Source: Sphingobacterium tenebrionis (GTDB lineage: Bacteria > Bacteroidota > Bacteroidia > Sphingobacteriales > Sphingobacteriaceae). From it: DNA of 64,000 nt. Of this stretch, positions 24,322 through 33,769 are shown one piece after another; positions within the stretch are counted from its first letter, which is position 1; each line of letters starts with the position of its first letter. The notes under the pieces are model-generated. The model was given only the letters and a program-made list of their open reading frames with translations. It was not told the origin of the DNA and searched no databases. Both the position numbers and the translations under genes were made by a program. The DNA lies in assembly GCF_037126265.1 (NCBI RefSeq), contig NZ_JAYLLN010000008.1:1-64000 (forward strand). Reading direction: 5' to 3'.

Positions 24322-26475
24322 ATGGAAGATAAGACTTTATTGAAGAGCTCTAAGCGGAACAGAAATGTCCGTAATATCCTATTATTTTCCATCATCATCC
24401 TTTTCATCACCTTCGTTATCGTATTTATATTTTCGTTTATCCAATATAAATCCATTCAGAACCGGATCAAATCCATTTACGTTTCCATCAATAGCGATAA
24501 AAATGACTTCTCCGATTTATTGGATGTTTTCAACGAAGCGGAACATGATTTCCGGGAGTTCTCCATCACCTATAGCAGTGAGGATTATGAAAACTACAAG
24601 AACAAGCTGGTCCACCTTAAGAAATCTGTTGATTCCCTGATCAATATCAAGGAATTGACCGACCTATGGTATGATGATCAACCAAAATCCAATCGGGAGG
24701 TGCTGGATCTCATTCCGAAATATAAATCCCTGAACGCAAAACTGGACTCCATGATCCTGGCATCAGAGACCCTACGGAATTTCCACCAGGAAACATCCAA
24801 GGATTCCATGTTTGATCTGCCGCTTCCGAAAATTGAGAAGGATAGTATTTTCAGTAGCGAGAAAACCTTGAGCAATAGGCAGATCCTTTTGGATAGAAAA
24901 CCCCTATTGCAACGTATATTCCAGAAAAAACAGGATACTATCAACGTCGAGGCCTATGAAACTTACGAAACAGAACGTTTGCAGCTGCAGGAGACTTTGG
25001 TCGAGATCCTGGAAGATAACAATACCTTTACCCGAACCAAATTAAATGAACTGCAAGAAACCCTGAACCGGTTGCGGAAGAATGAAAGGGCTTTGCTAGC
25101 GGATAATTTCACCTTATTGCAAAGTGCCAATCAATTGGTTCGGATCATCCATAATGAACGCTTTCAGATACAAAAGGAAAAAACCGATCGTGACCTGATC
25201 TCTTTGATTTCCAGTACAGAGACGTTCAGGTGGCAGATCATCATCTCCCTAACCTTTGTATTCATCATTATCTGTATTCTGATCTACTACCAATTTTTCT
25301 CAGCCTACTACGAAAGGAAGCTGATGGAAGAAAAAGTGTACGCCTCCAAATTGGCAGAACAGAAGACAGACATCCTCGCAGAGATCACCCATGAGATCAG
25401 AACTCCATTAAATTCCTTGATCGGTATTGTGGATCTGTTGAAGAGTAGAAAAGACCTCTATCAGCCGAAGGATATCCTGTTGTTGGAATCGGCCTATTCC
25501 AATATCACCATGACTTCCAAAACCATCAATGATATATTGAACTTGAGCAAGATCGATCAGCATGACGCGATAGAACCGAGCTTCTTTGATTTCAAAGAAT
25601 TGGTTATGGAAGTGATCGAAGGCCATCAGAACCAGGCAGCTTTAAAGAACATCACCCTGGATTATCATGTACAGCCGGAAGCACCTACGGTGATCTATAC
25701 CGATGAAGTCAAGGTTCGGCAGATCTTACATAACCTGGTGAGCAATGCGATTAAATATTCTTCCAAAGGGGTAGTTCGGACCAGTATCTACATTAATGAT
25801 AATGGCATGTTGTTGATCAAAGTTTCCGATCAGGGACAAGGGATACCCGATAACCTGAAGAAGAACATCTTCAAGAAATACTATACGGTGAATAAATCCA
25901 CCAAGGTGGATAGTGGGGTTGGCTTAGGCCTTTACATCACTAAAAATATCGTGAACATGCTGGAAGGCAAGATTGGGTTCAAGACTGCTTCTGGCGCGGG
26001 TACCACATTTATTGTGGAGATCCCTGTTCCAGCACCAAGGTACCGCCGGAAGAACAATATCGAGGCCAATCGGGTAAACGACCTACCAAAAAACATCAGC
26101 TGGCTGATTGTTGATGATAACGCTTTGAATCTGCTCTATTTACGGCAGTTCTTTTCGTTACATAAGCAAGTATTTACGGCAACGAACGGTAAGGAAGCAG
26201 TGGAGATCATGGACCGCGAAAAGATAGATGTGATCATTACCGACATCAATATGCCGGTGATGACGGGGGATGAACTGCTCCTGAAACTACGCATCAACCC
26301 GGCCTTTGACCACGTGAAAATAATAGCCACATCCTCTGATAATGACCAAGTTAAGCGACTGGAAAAGGAAAGAGGCGTTCGATTCGACGGTATATTGATC
26401 AAGCCGTTCAACGAGAAAAAACTAACGGAAATTATCCTGAAAACCATCTATCCGATATTCGATGATCAGGAGTAA
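24322..26475 (+). CDS. Hybrid sensor histidine kinase with receiver domain
   Basis: A 717-residue inner-membrane sensor. Membrane helices at about 14-40 and 305-325 flank a helical, probably coiled-coil periplasmic sensor rich in E, K, L and N. The HisKA domain has H357 in ITHEIRTPLN. The HATPase domain shows the N box (LHNLVSNAIKYS), DQGQGIP and GVGLGLYI. The C-terminal receiver has its phosphoacceptor D641 in ITDINMP and the lysine in ILIKPF. It lacks an HPt domain and has no adjacent regulator, so it needs a separate HPt partner. A GTG three codons upstream overlaps the promoter box, so the ATG is preferred. A CheY-like output could also return to the kinase itself. Confidence 0.92.
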   Translation: MEDKTLLKSSKRNRNVRNILLFSIIILFITFVIVFIFSFIQYKSIQNRIKSIYVSINSDKNDFSDLLDVFNEAEHDFREFSITYSSEDYENYKNKLVHLKKSVDSLINIKELTDLWYDDQPKSNREVLDLIPKYKSLNAKLDSMILASETLRNFHQETSKDSMFDLPLPKIEKDSIFSSEKTLSNRQILLDRKPLLQRIFQKKQDTINVEAYETYETERLQLQETLVEILEDNNTFTRTKLNELQETLNRLRKNERALLADNFTLLQSANQLVRIIHNERFQIQKEKTDRDLISLISSTETFRWQIIISLTFVFIIICILIYYQFFSAYYERKLMEEKVYASKLAEQKTDILAEITHEIRTPLNSLIGIVDLLKSRKDLYQPKDILLLESAYSNITMTSKTINDILNLSKIDQHDAIEPSFFDFKELVMEVIEGHQNQAALKNITLDYHVQPEAPTVIYTDEVKVRQILHNLVSNAIKYSSKGVVRTSIYINDNGMLLIKVSDQGQGIPDNLKKNIFKKYYTVNKSTKVDSGVGLGLYITKNIVNMLEGKIGFKTASGAGTTFIVEIPVPAPRYRRKNNIEANRVNDLPKNISWLIVDDNALNLLYLRQFFSLHKQVFTATNGKEAVEIMDREKIDVIITDINMPVMTGDELLLKLRINPAFDHVKIIATSSDNDQVKRLEKERGVRFDGILIKPFNEKKLTEIILKTIYPIFDDQE

Positions 26476-26520
26476 AATCCAAGGACTTCCGATGGGCTAA
26501 ACTTTTTTTCATCTAAACTC

Positions 26521-26548
26521 TTGTAAATAAACTTTTTTCGTATCTTTG
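26521..26548 (+). promoter_or_regulatory. Strong rpsA promoter
   Basis: TTG, 17 bp, then TATCTTTG: an exact Bacteroidota -33/-7 pair. The start would be near 26555, with a leader of about 30 nt. The leader contains CCCTACCACGTAGGG, a small hairpin, just before AAAAGGAG, which is one of the few Shine-Dalgarno-like stretches in the window. Confidence 0.8.
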
Positions 26549-26586
26549 CAGTCCCTACCACGTAGGGAAAAGGAGAAAATTAATTA

Positions 26587-28521
26587 ATGGCAAAAAAACA
26601 AGAAGCAGAAAAAGAGTTAGCGGCGAAAAACGCAGAGCTACAAGGTGCTGACACAAAAGTTGTGAAGGACACTGAAAAGATTGAGTCTGAGGCAGATTCA
26701 AATTTGATCGATGAGATCAAATCGAACACTTGGAGTACTCCACAAGGAGACTTCGACTGGGATCTTGATGAGAAAGCATTCGGTAACTATAGCGATGCTG
26801 AGCGTGTTAAATTGGAAGAGGAATATGCTGGAACATTTAACCAAATCAATCAAGGTGAAATTATTGAAGGTGTTGTTGTATCAATCAACAACAAAGATGT
26901 TGTTTTAAACATCGGTTTCAAATCAGACGGTCTAGTAGCATTATCTGAGTTCCGTGACTTACCTGACTTAAAAGTAGGTGATACTGTTGATGTATTCGTT
27001 GAATCTCAAGAAGATGCAAACGGTCAATTGGTATTATCCCGCAAACGTGCTAAAACACAAAAATCTTGGGAAGAGATCAACAATGCATTGGAAAATGACA
27101 AAATCATTGATGGTTTCGTTAAATCACGTACTAAAGGTGGTTTGATCGTAGACATCAAAGGTGTTGAGGCATTCTTACCAGGTTCTCAAATTGACATCAA
27201 ACCTATCCGTGATTACGATGTATACGTAGGTAAAACGATGGAATTCAAAGTGGTAAAAATCAACCACGAATTCAAAAACGTAGTCGTATCGCATAAAGTA
27301 TTGATCGAAGACGATTTGGAAAACCAAAAATCAGAGATCGTTGCGAAATTGGAAAAAGGTCAAGTATTGGAAGGTACTGTTAAAAACATTACAGATTTCG
27401 GTGTGTTCATCGACTTGGGTGGTGTTGACGGATTACTTCACATTACAGATATCTCTTGGGGCCGTATCGAGCATCCAAAAGAGGTATTGGCATTAGACCA
27501 AACTATCAACGTTGTAGTTCTTGACTTTGATGACGAGAAAAAACGTATTGCATTAGGCTTAAAACAATTATCAGAGCACCCTTGGGAATCTTTAGACAAA
27601 GGATTAGAAATCGGTTCTAAAGTGAAAGGTAAGATCGTTACTGTAGCTGACTACGGTGCTTTCTTAGAAATCATCCCTGGTGTTGAAGGATTAATCCACG
27701 TTTCTGAAATGTCTTGGTCTCAAAACCTACGTTCTCCTCAAGAGTTCTTGAAAGTAGGTGATGAAATCGAAGCGGAAATCTTAACATTAGATCGTGACGA
27801 TCGTAAGATGAGCTTAGGTATCAAACAATTAACTCCAGATCCATGGCAAAACATCACTGAGCGTTACCCAGTAGGTTCTAAACAATCAGCTGTTGTTAAA
27901 AACATGACTAACTTCGGTGTATTCGTTGAGTTAGAAGACGGAATCGATGGTTTGATCCACATTTCTGATCTTTCTTGGTCTAAGAAAGTTAACCACCCTA
28001 ATGAATTCACTAAAGTTGGTGAGAAATTAGATGTAGTGGTATTGGAATTAGACGAAGAAAACCGCAAGCTTTCTTTAGGTCACAAACAATTAGAGGAAAA
28101 CCCTTGGGATACTTTCGAAACGATCTTCACTGAAGGTTCTGTTCACGAAGGTACTGTAATCAAAGTTGGTGACAAAGGAGATATCGTAGCTTTACAATAT
28201 GGTGTTGAAGGTTTCTGCCCTAACAAACATTCTGTAAAAGAAGATGGTTCTTCATTGAAAGTTGACGAAGTTGCTGAATTCAAAATCATCGAATTCAACA
28301 AAGAGAACAAACGTCTAGTGATTTCTCACTCTCGTATCTGGGAAGATGCTAAAGCTGAAGCTCGTATCGAGGAATTCAATGCTCGTAAAAAAGAAGCTAA
28401 AACTGCTAACGCAGCAGTGAAGAAAGTTAAAGATTCTGTAGAGAAATCTACTTTAGGTGATCTTGACGTTCTAGCTCAATTGAAAGAGCAAATGGAAGAT
28501 GATGAAAAAAAATCTAAATAA
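26587..28521 (+). CDS. rpsA: 30S ribosomal protein S1
   Basis: Binds mRNA at the ribosome. The 644-residue protein has six S1 repeats between about residues 90 and 585, seen as repeated G-x-F/V..G..GLIHISDLSW-type cores (GLLHITDISWG, GLIHVSEMSW, GLIHISDLSW). The N-terminal 85 residues are charged, with a longer lead than in E. coli S1 (557 residues), as is usual in Bacteroidota. Codon use is that of a highly expressed gene. It has its own strong promoter and a clear terminator, so it is monocistronic. Confidence 0.97.
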   Translation: MAKKQEAEKELAAKNAELQGADTKVVKDTEKIESEADSNLIDEIKSNTWSTPQGDFDWDLDEKAFGNYSDAERVKLEEEYAGTFNQINQGEIIEGVVVSINNKDVVLNIGFKSDGLVALSEFRDLPDLKVGDTVDVFVESQEDANGQLVLSRKRAKTQKSWEEINNALENDKIIDGFVKSRTKGGLIVDIKGVEAFLPGSQIDIKPIRDYDVYVGKTMEFKVVKINHEFKNVVVSHKVLIEDDLENQKSEIVAKLEKGQVLEGTVKNITDFGVFIDLGGVDGLLHITDISWGRIEHPKEVLALDQTINVVVLDFDDEKKRIALGLKQLSEHPWESLDKGLEIGSKVKGKIVTVADYGAFLEIIPGVEGLIHVSEMSWSQNLRSPQEFLKVGDEIEAEILTLDRDDRKMSLGIKQLTPDPWQNITERYPVGSKQSAVVKNMTNFGVFVELEDGIDGLIHISDLSWSKKVNHPNEFTKVGEKLDVVVLELDEENRKLSLGHKQLEENPWDTFETIFTEGSVHEGTVIKVGDKGDIVALQYGVEGFCPNKHSVKEDGSSLKVDEVAEFKIIEFNKENKRLVISHSRIWEDAKAEARIEEFNARKKEAKTANAAVKKVKDSVEKSTLGDLDVLAQLKEQMEDDEKKSK

Positions 28522-28542
28522 TTAGATTTTAAAACATAATCC

Positions 28543-28576
28543 AAAGCCCCGAATGTAAGATTCGGGGCTTTTTTTA
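28543..28576 (+). terminator. Terminator of rpsA
   Basis: AAAGCCCCGAAT pairs with ATTCGGGGCTTT around a short loop, followed by seven T. Confidence 0.92.
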
Positions 28577-28634
28577 TGCCTTATATTTCCTTAGCTTTAT
28601 GAAAGGAAATGTAGGATTTGAATGTTTTTAAGAA

Positions 28635-29573
28635 ATGATTATGGAAAAGATGGATATGCGTGAAAGCCCGCTGATTAGTACGGATGTTGCCTTGCAGATG
28701 ATCAATGATGATCAGGTGGTGCTATTGGATGCGACCATTGATAAGGTTAATGAGAAAATGGATCGGGATCGGTTGGAACTGATTCCTGGGAGTTTGTTCT
28801 TTGATATTGAGGGAGGTTTTTCTGATCATGGAAGTGTTTATCCGCATACGATGGTGGATGCTGCCGTATTTGAAAGGGAAGCGAGGAAATTGGGGATAAA
28901 TCAAGGGGATAAGGTTATTGTTTATGATCGTTGGGGGATTTATTCCAGTCCTAGGGCGTGGTGGATGTTTAAATTGATGGGCGTTGAAGAGGTATATGTC
29001 TTGCGTGGAGGATTGCCAGCTTGGAAGGCTGCTGGATTGCCGATTGTGGATGCTTATAGGGAGGTTGCTGGTTTGGAAGGTGATTTTGTGGCCAAGGAGG
29101 ATAAGGATTGGATGATTGGAACGGAGGATTTGATGGAGAGGTTGGGATTGGATGGTCAGATGATCGTTGATGCGAGAAGTGAGGGAAGGTTTCATGGAAC
29201 TGCTCCGGAGCCAAGGGCGGGCTTAAAATCGGGGCATATTCCAGGGTCTAAGAATATTCCTTTTGATCGGGTGCTGGATGGGATTGATTATAAGGAGGAT
29301 GAGGAGTTGGAGCTGATTTTTGAAGGGAAGTTGGTTTCGGATGGGAAGATGGTTTCAGAAGAGAAATTGATGTCGGAAAATGTTTTGGATGATGATAGTA
29401 AGCCGATTGGAAATAAGCCTTTAGGAAATAGGAATATATTCACTTGTGGATCTGGGGTATCGGCAGCGATATTGGCCTTGGCCGCTTATCATTTGGGGAG
29501 CAGGAATGTGGCGGTGTATGATGGGTCTTGGAGCGAATGGGGAGCGAGAGAGGATACGCAGATAGAACGGTAA
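28635..29573 (+). CDS. Tandem rhodanese sulfurtransferase
   Basis: Thiosulfate or 3-mercaptopyruvate sulfurtransferase with two rhodanese domains (about 10-140 and 160-312). The catalytic cysteine is C271 in TCGSGVSA, and the loop is closer to mercaptopyruvate than to thiosulfate enzymes. The inactive first domain keeps VIVYDRWGIYSSPRAWWM. An insertion of about 35 residues before the active site is a run of similar charged units (GKLVSDGKMVSEEKLMSEN). The coding strand is extremely G-rich and C-poor throughout, which also creates long antisense frames that are not genes. It is convergent with pirin across repeat cluster R4. Confidence 0.92.
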   Translation: MIMEKMDMRESPLISTDVALQMINDDQVVLLDATIDKVNEKMDRDRLELIPGSLFFDIEGGFSDHGSVYPHTMVDAAVFEREARKLGINQGDKVIVYDRWGIYSSPRAWWMFKLMGVEEVYVLRGGLPAWKAAGLPIVDAYREVAGLEGDFVAKEDKDWMIGTEDLMERLGLDGQMIVDARSEGRFHGTAPEPRAGLKSGHIPGSKNIPFDRVLDGIDYKEDEELELIFEGKLVSDGKMVSEEKLMSENVLDDDSKPIGNKPLGNRNIFTCGSGVSAAILALAAYHLGSRNVAVYDGSWSEWGAREDTQIER

Positions 29574-29579
29574 TATTTC

Positions 29580-29838
29580 CGTCCTTGCGAGACCTACGTC
29601 ATTGCGAGGAGGTACGACGAAGCAATCTTTGGACTTTGTCATCCTGAGTGGTCTCTGTCATCCTGAGGTCTCTGTCATCCTGAGCGCAGTCGAAGGATCT
29701 GTACGGGTACCAATTGTAGATTCTTCGACTTCGCTCAGCATGACATGAAGGAAGATTGCTTCGTGCCTCGCAATGACGGAAGGCCTCGCAATGACGCAGT
29801 AGCTCCTCGCAATGACGCCAAAAGGCGTCCCAATGTCA
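29580..29838. repeat. Nested palindromic repeat cluster R4
   Basis: A full nested unit carries ladders at both ends. The left inner module is preceded by two truncated copies (GTCATCCTGAGTGGTCTCT and GTCATCCTGAGGTCTCT). The closing outer half is followed by three more CCTCGCAATGACG-like copies, the last decayed. It separates the convergent rhodanese and pirin genes and ends about 10 bp from the pirin stop. Confidence 0.92.
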
Positions 29839-29847
29839 AGTACCCCC

Positions 29848-30726
29848 CTACTTCCTAGCTTCCGGCAAGGGAACATATCCATCATCCCCAGGAACTTTCG
29901 GAAACTCATGCTTCCGCCATTTATCTTTCGCTTCTTCAATAATCTCCCTTGAAGTCGCTACAAAATTCCAATAAATAAATCTTTCCTCCGGAAAAGGCTC
30001 CCCACCAAAAATATACACCGTCGTCCCAGCCTTCATCTCAAAAGAACATAAATGCGCGTCCTTCGTAATCAAAATATGCTTAGGCGCATAATCATGGCCA
30101 TTACTGGAAATCTCCCCTTCCAAAATATACAAACCACTCTCGCCATAAAGCTCACCCCGGATATCAATCAACGCATCCTTACTCGCTTTGATCTCCATCA
30201 TGTACAATTTACTATGTACCGGAACTGGCGATTTCTTCCCAAAAGCTTCCCCTGCAATCAATTTATAACTTACACCATCCTCTTCCCAAGCAGGAATATC
30301 CGACGCTTCCACATGATGGAATTCCGGTTCTTGAAACTCCAATTCCTTCGGCAAAGCAACCCAAATCTGCAAGCCATGCAAGAACTTATCCTTGGTTCGC
30401 AGATACTCAGGCGTTCTTTCCGAATGGACTACCCCTTTTCCAGCGGTCATCCAGTTTACCGCACCAGGTTTGATCTCCATGGCCGAACCAATGCTATCCC
30501 GATGAAAAATAGATCCTTCGAAAAGATAGGTCAACGTGGATAAACCGATATGCGGATGAGGACCAACATCCAGGTTTTCATGGTCTGCCAAACAAGCTGG
30601 CCCCATATGATCAATAAATACAAAAGGACCAATACTTCTTTTCTGACGGAAAGGCAATAACCTTCCCACCATAAAATTCCCAATATCCGCAGCGGTTTCT
30701 TCTTTTATGAAATCAATATTTGACAT
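29848..30726 (-). CDS. Pirin-family cupin protein
   Basis: A 292-residue bicupin of the pirin family; some members are quercetin dioxygenases and others bind regulators. The metal-site residues are complete: H57 and H59 in GPHPHIGLSTLTY, with H101 and E103 in GVVHSERTP. It begins 33 bp behind hutG on the same strand with no hairpin between, so it may be the fifth gene of the hut transcript. A link to histidine degradation is not known to me. The coding strand is G-rich toward the repeat cluster. Confidence 0.92.
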   Translation of the reverse strand: MSNIDFIKEETAADIGNFMVGRLLPFRQKRSIGPFVFIDHMGPACLADHENLDVGPHPHIGLSTLTYLFEGSIFHRDSIGSAMEIKPGAVNWMTAGKGVVHSERTPEYLRTKDKFLHGLQIWVALPKELEFQEPEFHHVEASDIPAWEEDGVSYKLIAGEAFGKKSPVPVHSKLYMMEIKASKDALIDIRGELYGESGLYILEGEISSNGHDYAPKHILITKDAHLCSFEMKAGTTVYIFGGEPFPEERFIYWNFVATSREIIEEAKDKWRKHEFPKVPGDDGYVPLPEARK

Positions 30727-30759
30727 GTCTCTCCCTATTTTTTTAAATACTTAACTAAT

Positions 30760-31746
30760 TTAAGCATTTGAAGATAGATTCTGAACAGCTTTAAAAATAA
30801 GATTGGCTGCCAAACGGGCTGTACGGTTATCAATATCGTACAAAGGATTCAGTTCTGCCACATCCATACTACGGAGATTGTCCAAGTTCATGATGGTTTC
30901 AAAAATGCGGTAGAAGCCATGCGTAGGCATGATTCCTTGAAAGGAGGATGCACTCACACCGGGCGCAAATGCCGGTGAGAATACATCCATATCAATAGTT
31001 AGATAGACATGATCTACAGCGTTCGCAAATTCAAATATTTCCTGAATGATCGGATCGATCTGTTCGTGATGGATATTCTCTGCCTTCACGATTTTAGTAC
31101 CCATTGAATCTGCATAATCGAACAGGGCTTTGGTATTGCTGATATCCTGAATACCGATGGCCATATAACGGAATGCGCTATTGTTCTGTTTAGCTTCCTC
31201 TGCAATCTGGTAAAATCCAGTACCTGAATTTGCTCTTCCATCTGCCGTGGCACGGATGTCAAGATGAGCATCAATATTGATGATGCCAATCTTTCCTGAT
31301 TTAGCAGCTTGTAATCCTTTAAAATGTCCATAGGTGATCTCATGGCCTCCTCCCAATAAAATTGGAAAACCACCAGCTTTCACGATCTGTGTTACCCTGT
31401 TTGCTAGTTCCTGCTGAGCTTCTTCCAGCTCCTCTCCAACACAGACTACATTTCCGGCATCCAGTAATTTGGTCTTGCCATCAAAGTGAACCGGGAGATT
31501 GGCAATGGATTTCCGTAGGGCTTCAGGAGCCTCCTTGGCCCCTACCCGACCTTGATTCCTATGAACGCCCTCATCACAGACAAAACCCAAAAAAACAATT
31601 TTACCTTTTAATGGAGGTTGATCATTCAGATCTATTAGTTCTATTTTCTGATGCCAACGCAAAAATGATTCATCTGTCCCATCAATTCTCCCTGTCCAAA
31701 GATTTCTGTCTACGGGTTGGTAATAAACTTGTACTAATGCCTCCAT
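30760..31746 (-). CDS. hutG: Formimidoylglutamase
   Basis: Last step of histidine degradation: hydrolyses N-formimidoyl-glutamate to glutamate and formamide. It is a 328-residue ureohydrolase with the binuclear manganese ligands H135 in GGGHE, D159, H161 and D163 in NIDAHLDIR, and the second pair in TIDMDVFSPAFAPG. The position directly behind hutU (7 bp) fixes it as formimidoylglutamase and not agmatinase or arginase. Confidence 0.94.
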   Translation of the reverse strand: MEALVQVYYQPVDRNLWTGRIDGTDESFLRWHQKIELIDLNDQPPLKGKIVFLGFVCDEGVHRNQGRVGAKEAPEALRKSIANLPVHFDGKTKLLDAGNVVCVGEELEEAQQELANRVTQIVKAGGFPILLGGGHEITYGHFKGLQAAKSGKIGIINIDAHLDIRATADGRANSGTGFYQIAEEAKQNNSAFRYMAIGIQDISNTKALFDYADSMGTKIVKAENIHHEQIDPIIQEIFEFANAVDHVYLTIDMDVFSPAFAPGVSASSFQGIMPTHGFYRIFETIMNLDNLRSMDVAELNPLYDIDNRTARLAANLIFKAVQNLSSNA

Positions 31747-31753
31747 AATATTA

Positions 31754-33757
31754 TCAGTCTAAAAGGTTAGAAATTATATCTTCTTCCACTAAAATGGCAG
31801 GTGTTACCTGTAGTGTAGAAGTACGTTTAAGTTCGGTTTCAATAGCTTGTTGAGCTTCTTTGTTCCTTGCCCAAGCTCTGCGGGCAATACCATTGTTCAC
31901 ATCAAAGAACAACATCTGTTTCAATTTCTGATCGGCTTCCTGGCTACCATCCAACAACATCCCAAAACCACCATTGATTACTTCGCCCCAACCTACGCCA
32001 CCACCATTATGTATAGATACCCAGGTTGCTCCACGGAAGCTATCACCAATCACGTTATGGATGGCCATATCGGCTGTGAATTTACTGCCGTCATAGATAT
32101 TGCTGGTCTCGCGGTATGGAGAATCCGTACCACTCACATCGTGGTGATCCCTGCCGAGAACCACAGGCGCGGAAAGTCTACCCTCTTCCACAGCCTTATT
32201 AAAAGCTTCTGCAATGCGCATTCTTCCCAAAGCATCTGCATAGAGGATCCTCGCCTGAGAACCTACGACCAACCTGTTTTTCTCCGCTTCTTCGATCCAT
32301 TTGATGTTATCTGCCATTTGTTGGTAGATCTCTTTAGGTGCATCCACTTGGATCTCTTTCATCACTTCCAGAGCAATCTGATCTGTTAAACGTAGGTCTT
32401 CTGCCTTTCCGGAGGTACAAACCCAACGGAACGGTCCGAAACCATAGTCGAAACACATTGGGCCTAGGATATCCTGCACATAGGAAGGATATTTAAAATT
32501 CACCCCATCTGCAGCAAATACATCAGCTCCGGCACGACTACATTCCAATAAAAAGGCATTACCATAGTCAAAGAAATATGTCCCGCGAGCGGAATGTTTA
32601 TTCACTGCATTCGCATGCCTTACCAAAGTTTTTTGTACTTCTTGGGCAAAACGTTCCGGATGGTGGGCAATCAGTTCATTGGCCTCTTCAAAACTGATAT
32701 CTGCCGGATAGTATCCGCCAGACCAAGGGTTGTGCAAAGAGGTCTGGTCTGATCCCACGGTTATAAAAATATCTTCTTCATAGAATTGCTCCCATACATC
32801 CACGATGTTGCCGATATAGGCAATGGAAACCAATTCTTTGTTTTTCATGGCTGTTCTTACGCGATCGATCAAATCAGGCATGTTGTCGACCAACACATCT
32901 ACCCATCCTTGTTCATGACGTTTGGTCGCTGCGGCAGGGTTTACTTCAGCACATACCGTAATACAACCTGCTATATTACCTGCTTTCGGCTGAGCACCAC
33001 TCATTCCGCCTAATCCTGATGTAAGGAATACTTTCCCTTCAATACTTTCGCCTTCTTTCAGGTGTTTTCTAAAAGCATTCATGACCGTGATCGTTGTGCC
33101 ATGCACAATACCCTGCGGACCAATATACATATAGGATCCTGCGGTCATCTGCCCATATTGGGTAACCCCTAGGGCATTGAACCTTTCCCAATCATCTGGT
33201 TTGGAGTAATTGGGGATCATCATCCCATTGGTTACCACGACTCTTGGCGCATGAGCGGAAGATGGGAATAAACCCATCGGATGACCACTGTACATGTGCA
33301 GGGTCTGCTCATTGGTCATTTCCGCAAGATATTTCATCGTCACTAAGTATTGTCCCCAGTTCTGGAACACTGCACCATTACCACCGTAGGTGATCAATTC
33401 ATGCGGGTGTTGTGCCACGGCAGGATCCAGGTTGTTCTGGATCATCAGCATTATAGCTGCAGCCTGTTGGCTTTTTGCAGGGTATTCTTCAATACCACGT
33501 GCATACATTTCGTAAGTAGGTCTGAACCTATACATATAGATTCGTCCATATTCACGAAGTTCTTCCAAGAACTCCGCTGCTAATTCGGCATGCCATTCTT
33601 TCGGAAAATAACGCAGTGCATTACGTAGCGCCAATTTCTCCTCTTCTTTATTTAATATGGCCTTGCGCTTGGGCGCATGGCTTACACTTGGATCTAGTTT
33701 GGTTTTTGCAGGCAATTCTTTCGGAATGCCTTGTATAATGGTTTCTTGAAAATTCAT
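31754..33757 (-). CDS. hutU: Urocanate hydratase
   Basis: Converts urocanate to imidazolonepropionate using tightly bound NAD. At 667 residues it is the long form, as in animal urocanases and many Bacteroidota, against about 555 in Pseudomonas. The NAD-binding segment TSGLGGMSGAQPKAGNIAG and the conserved DYGNAFLLECSRAGAD and RDHHDVSGTDSPYRET blocks are present. Third gene of hutHIUG, 12 bp after hutI. Confidence 0.97.
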   Translation of the reverse strand: MNFQETIIQGIPKELPAKTKLDPSVSHAPKRKAILNKEEEKLALRNALRYFPKEWHAELAAEFLEELREYGRIYMYRFRPTYEMYARGIEEYPAKSQQAAAIMLMIQNNLDPAVAQHPHELITYGGNGAVFQNWGQYLVTMKYLAEMTNEQTLHMYSGHPMGLFPSSAHAPRVVVTNGMMIPNYSKPDDWERFNALGVTQYGQMTAGSYMYIGPQGIVHGTTITVMNAFRKHLKEGESIEGKVFLTSGLGGMSGAQPKAGNIAGCITVCAEVNPAAATKRHEQGWVDVLVDNMPDLIDRVRTAMKNKELVSIAYIGNIVDVWEQFYEEDIFITVGSDQTSLHNPWSGGYYPADISFEEANELIAHHPERFAQEVQKTLVRHANAVNKHSARGTYFFDYGNAFLLECSRAGADVFAADGVNFKYPSYVQDILGPMCFDYGFGPFRWVCTSGKAEDLRLTDQIALEVMKEIQVDAPKEIYQQMADNIKWIEEAEKNRLVVGSQARILYADALGRMRIAEAFNKAVEEGRLSAPVVLGRDHHDVSGTDSPYRETSNIYDGSKFTADMAIHNVIGDSFRGATWVSIHNGGGVGWGEVINGGFGMLLDGSQEADQKLKQMLFFDVNNGIARRAWARNKEAQQAIETELKRTSTLQVTPAILVEEDIISNLLD

Positions 33758-33769
33758 TGTTCTTTAGTA

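Noticed and set aside
28722..29195. 157-codon antisense frame under the rhodanese
   Set aside because: Same cause: extreme G-richness of the sense strand. The sense protein has intact catalytic motifs.
31754..33757. Fusion or extension error in hutU from its 667-residue length
   Set aside because: The long form of urocanase is known; conserved blocks run from end to end without a frame break.
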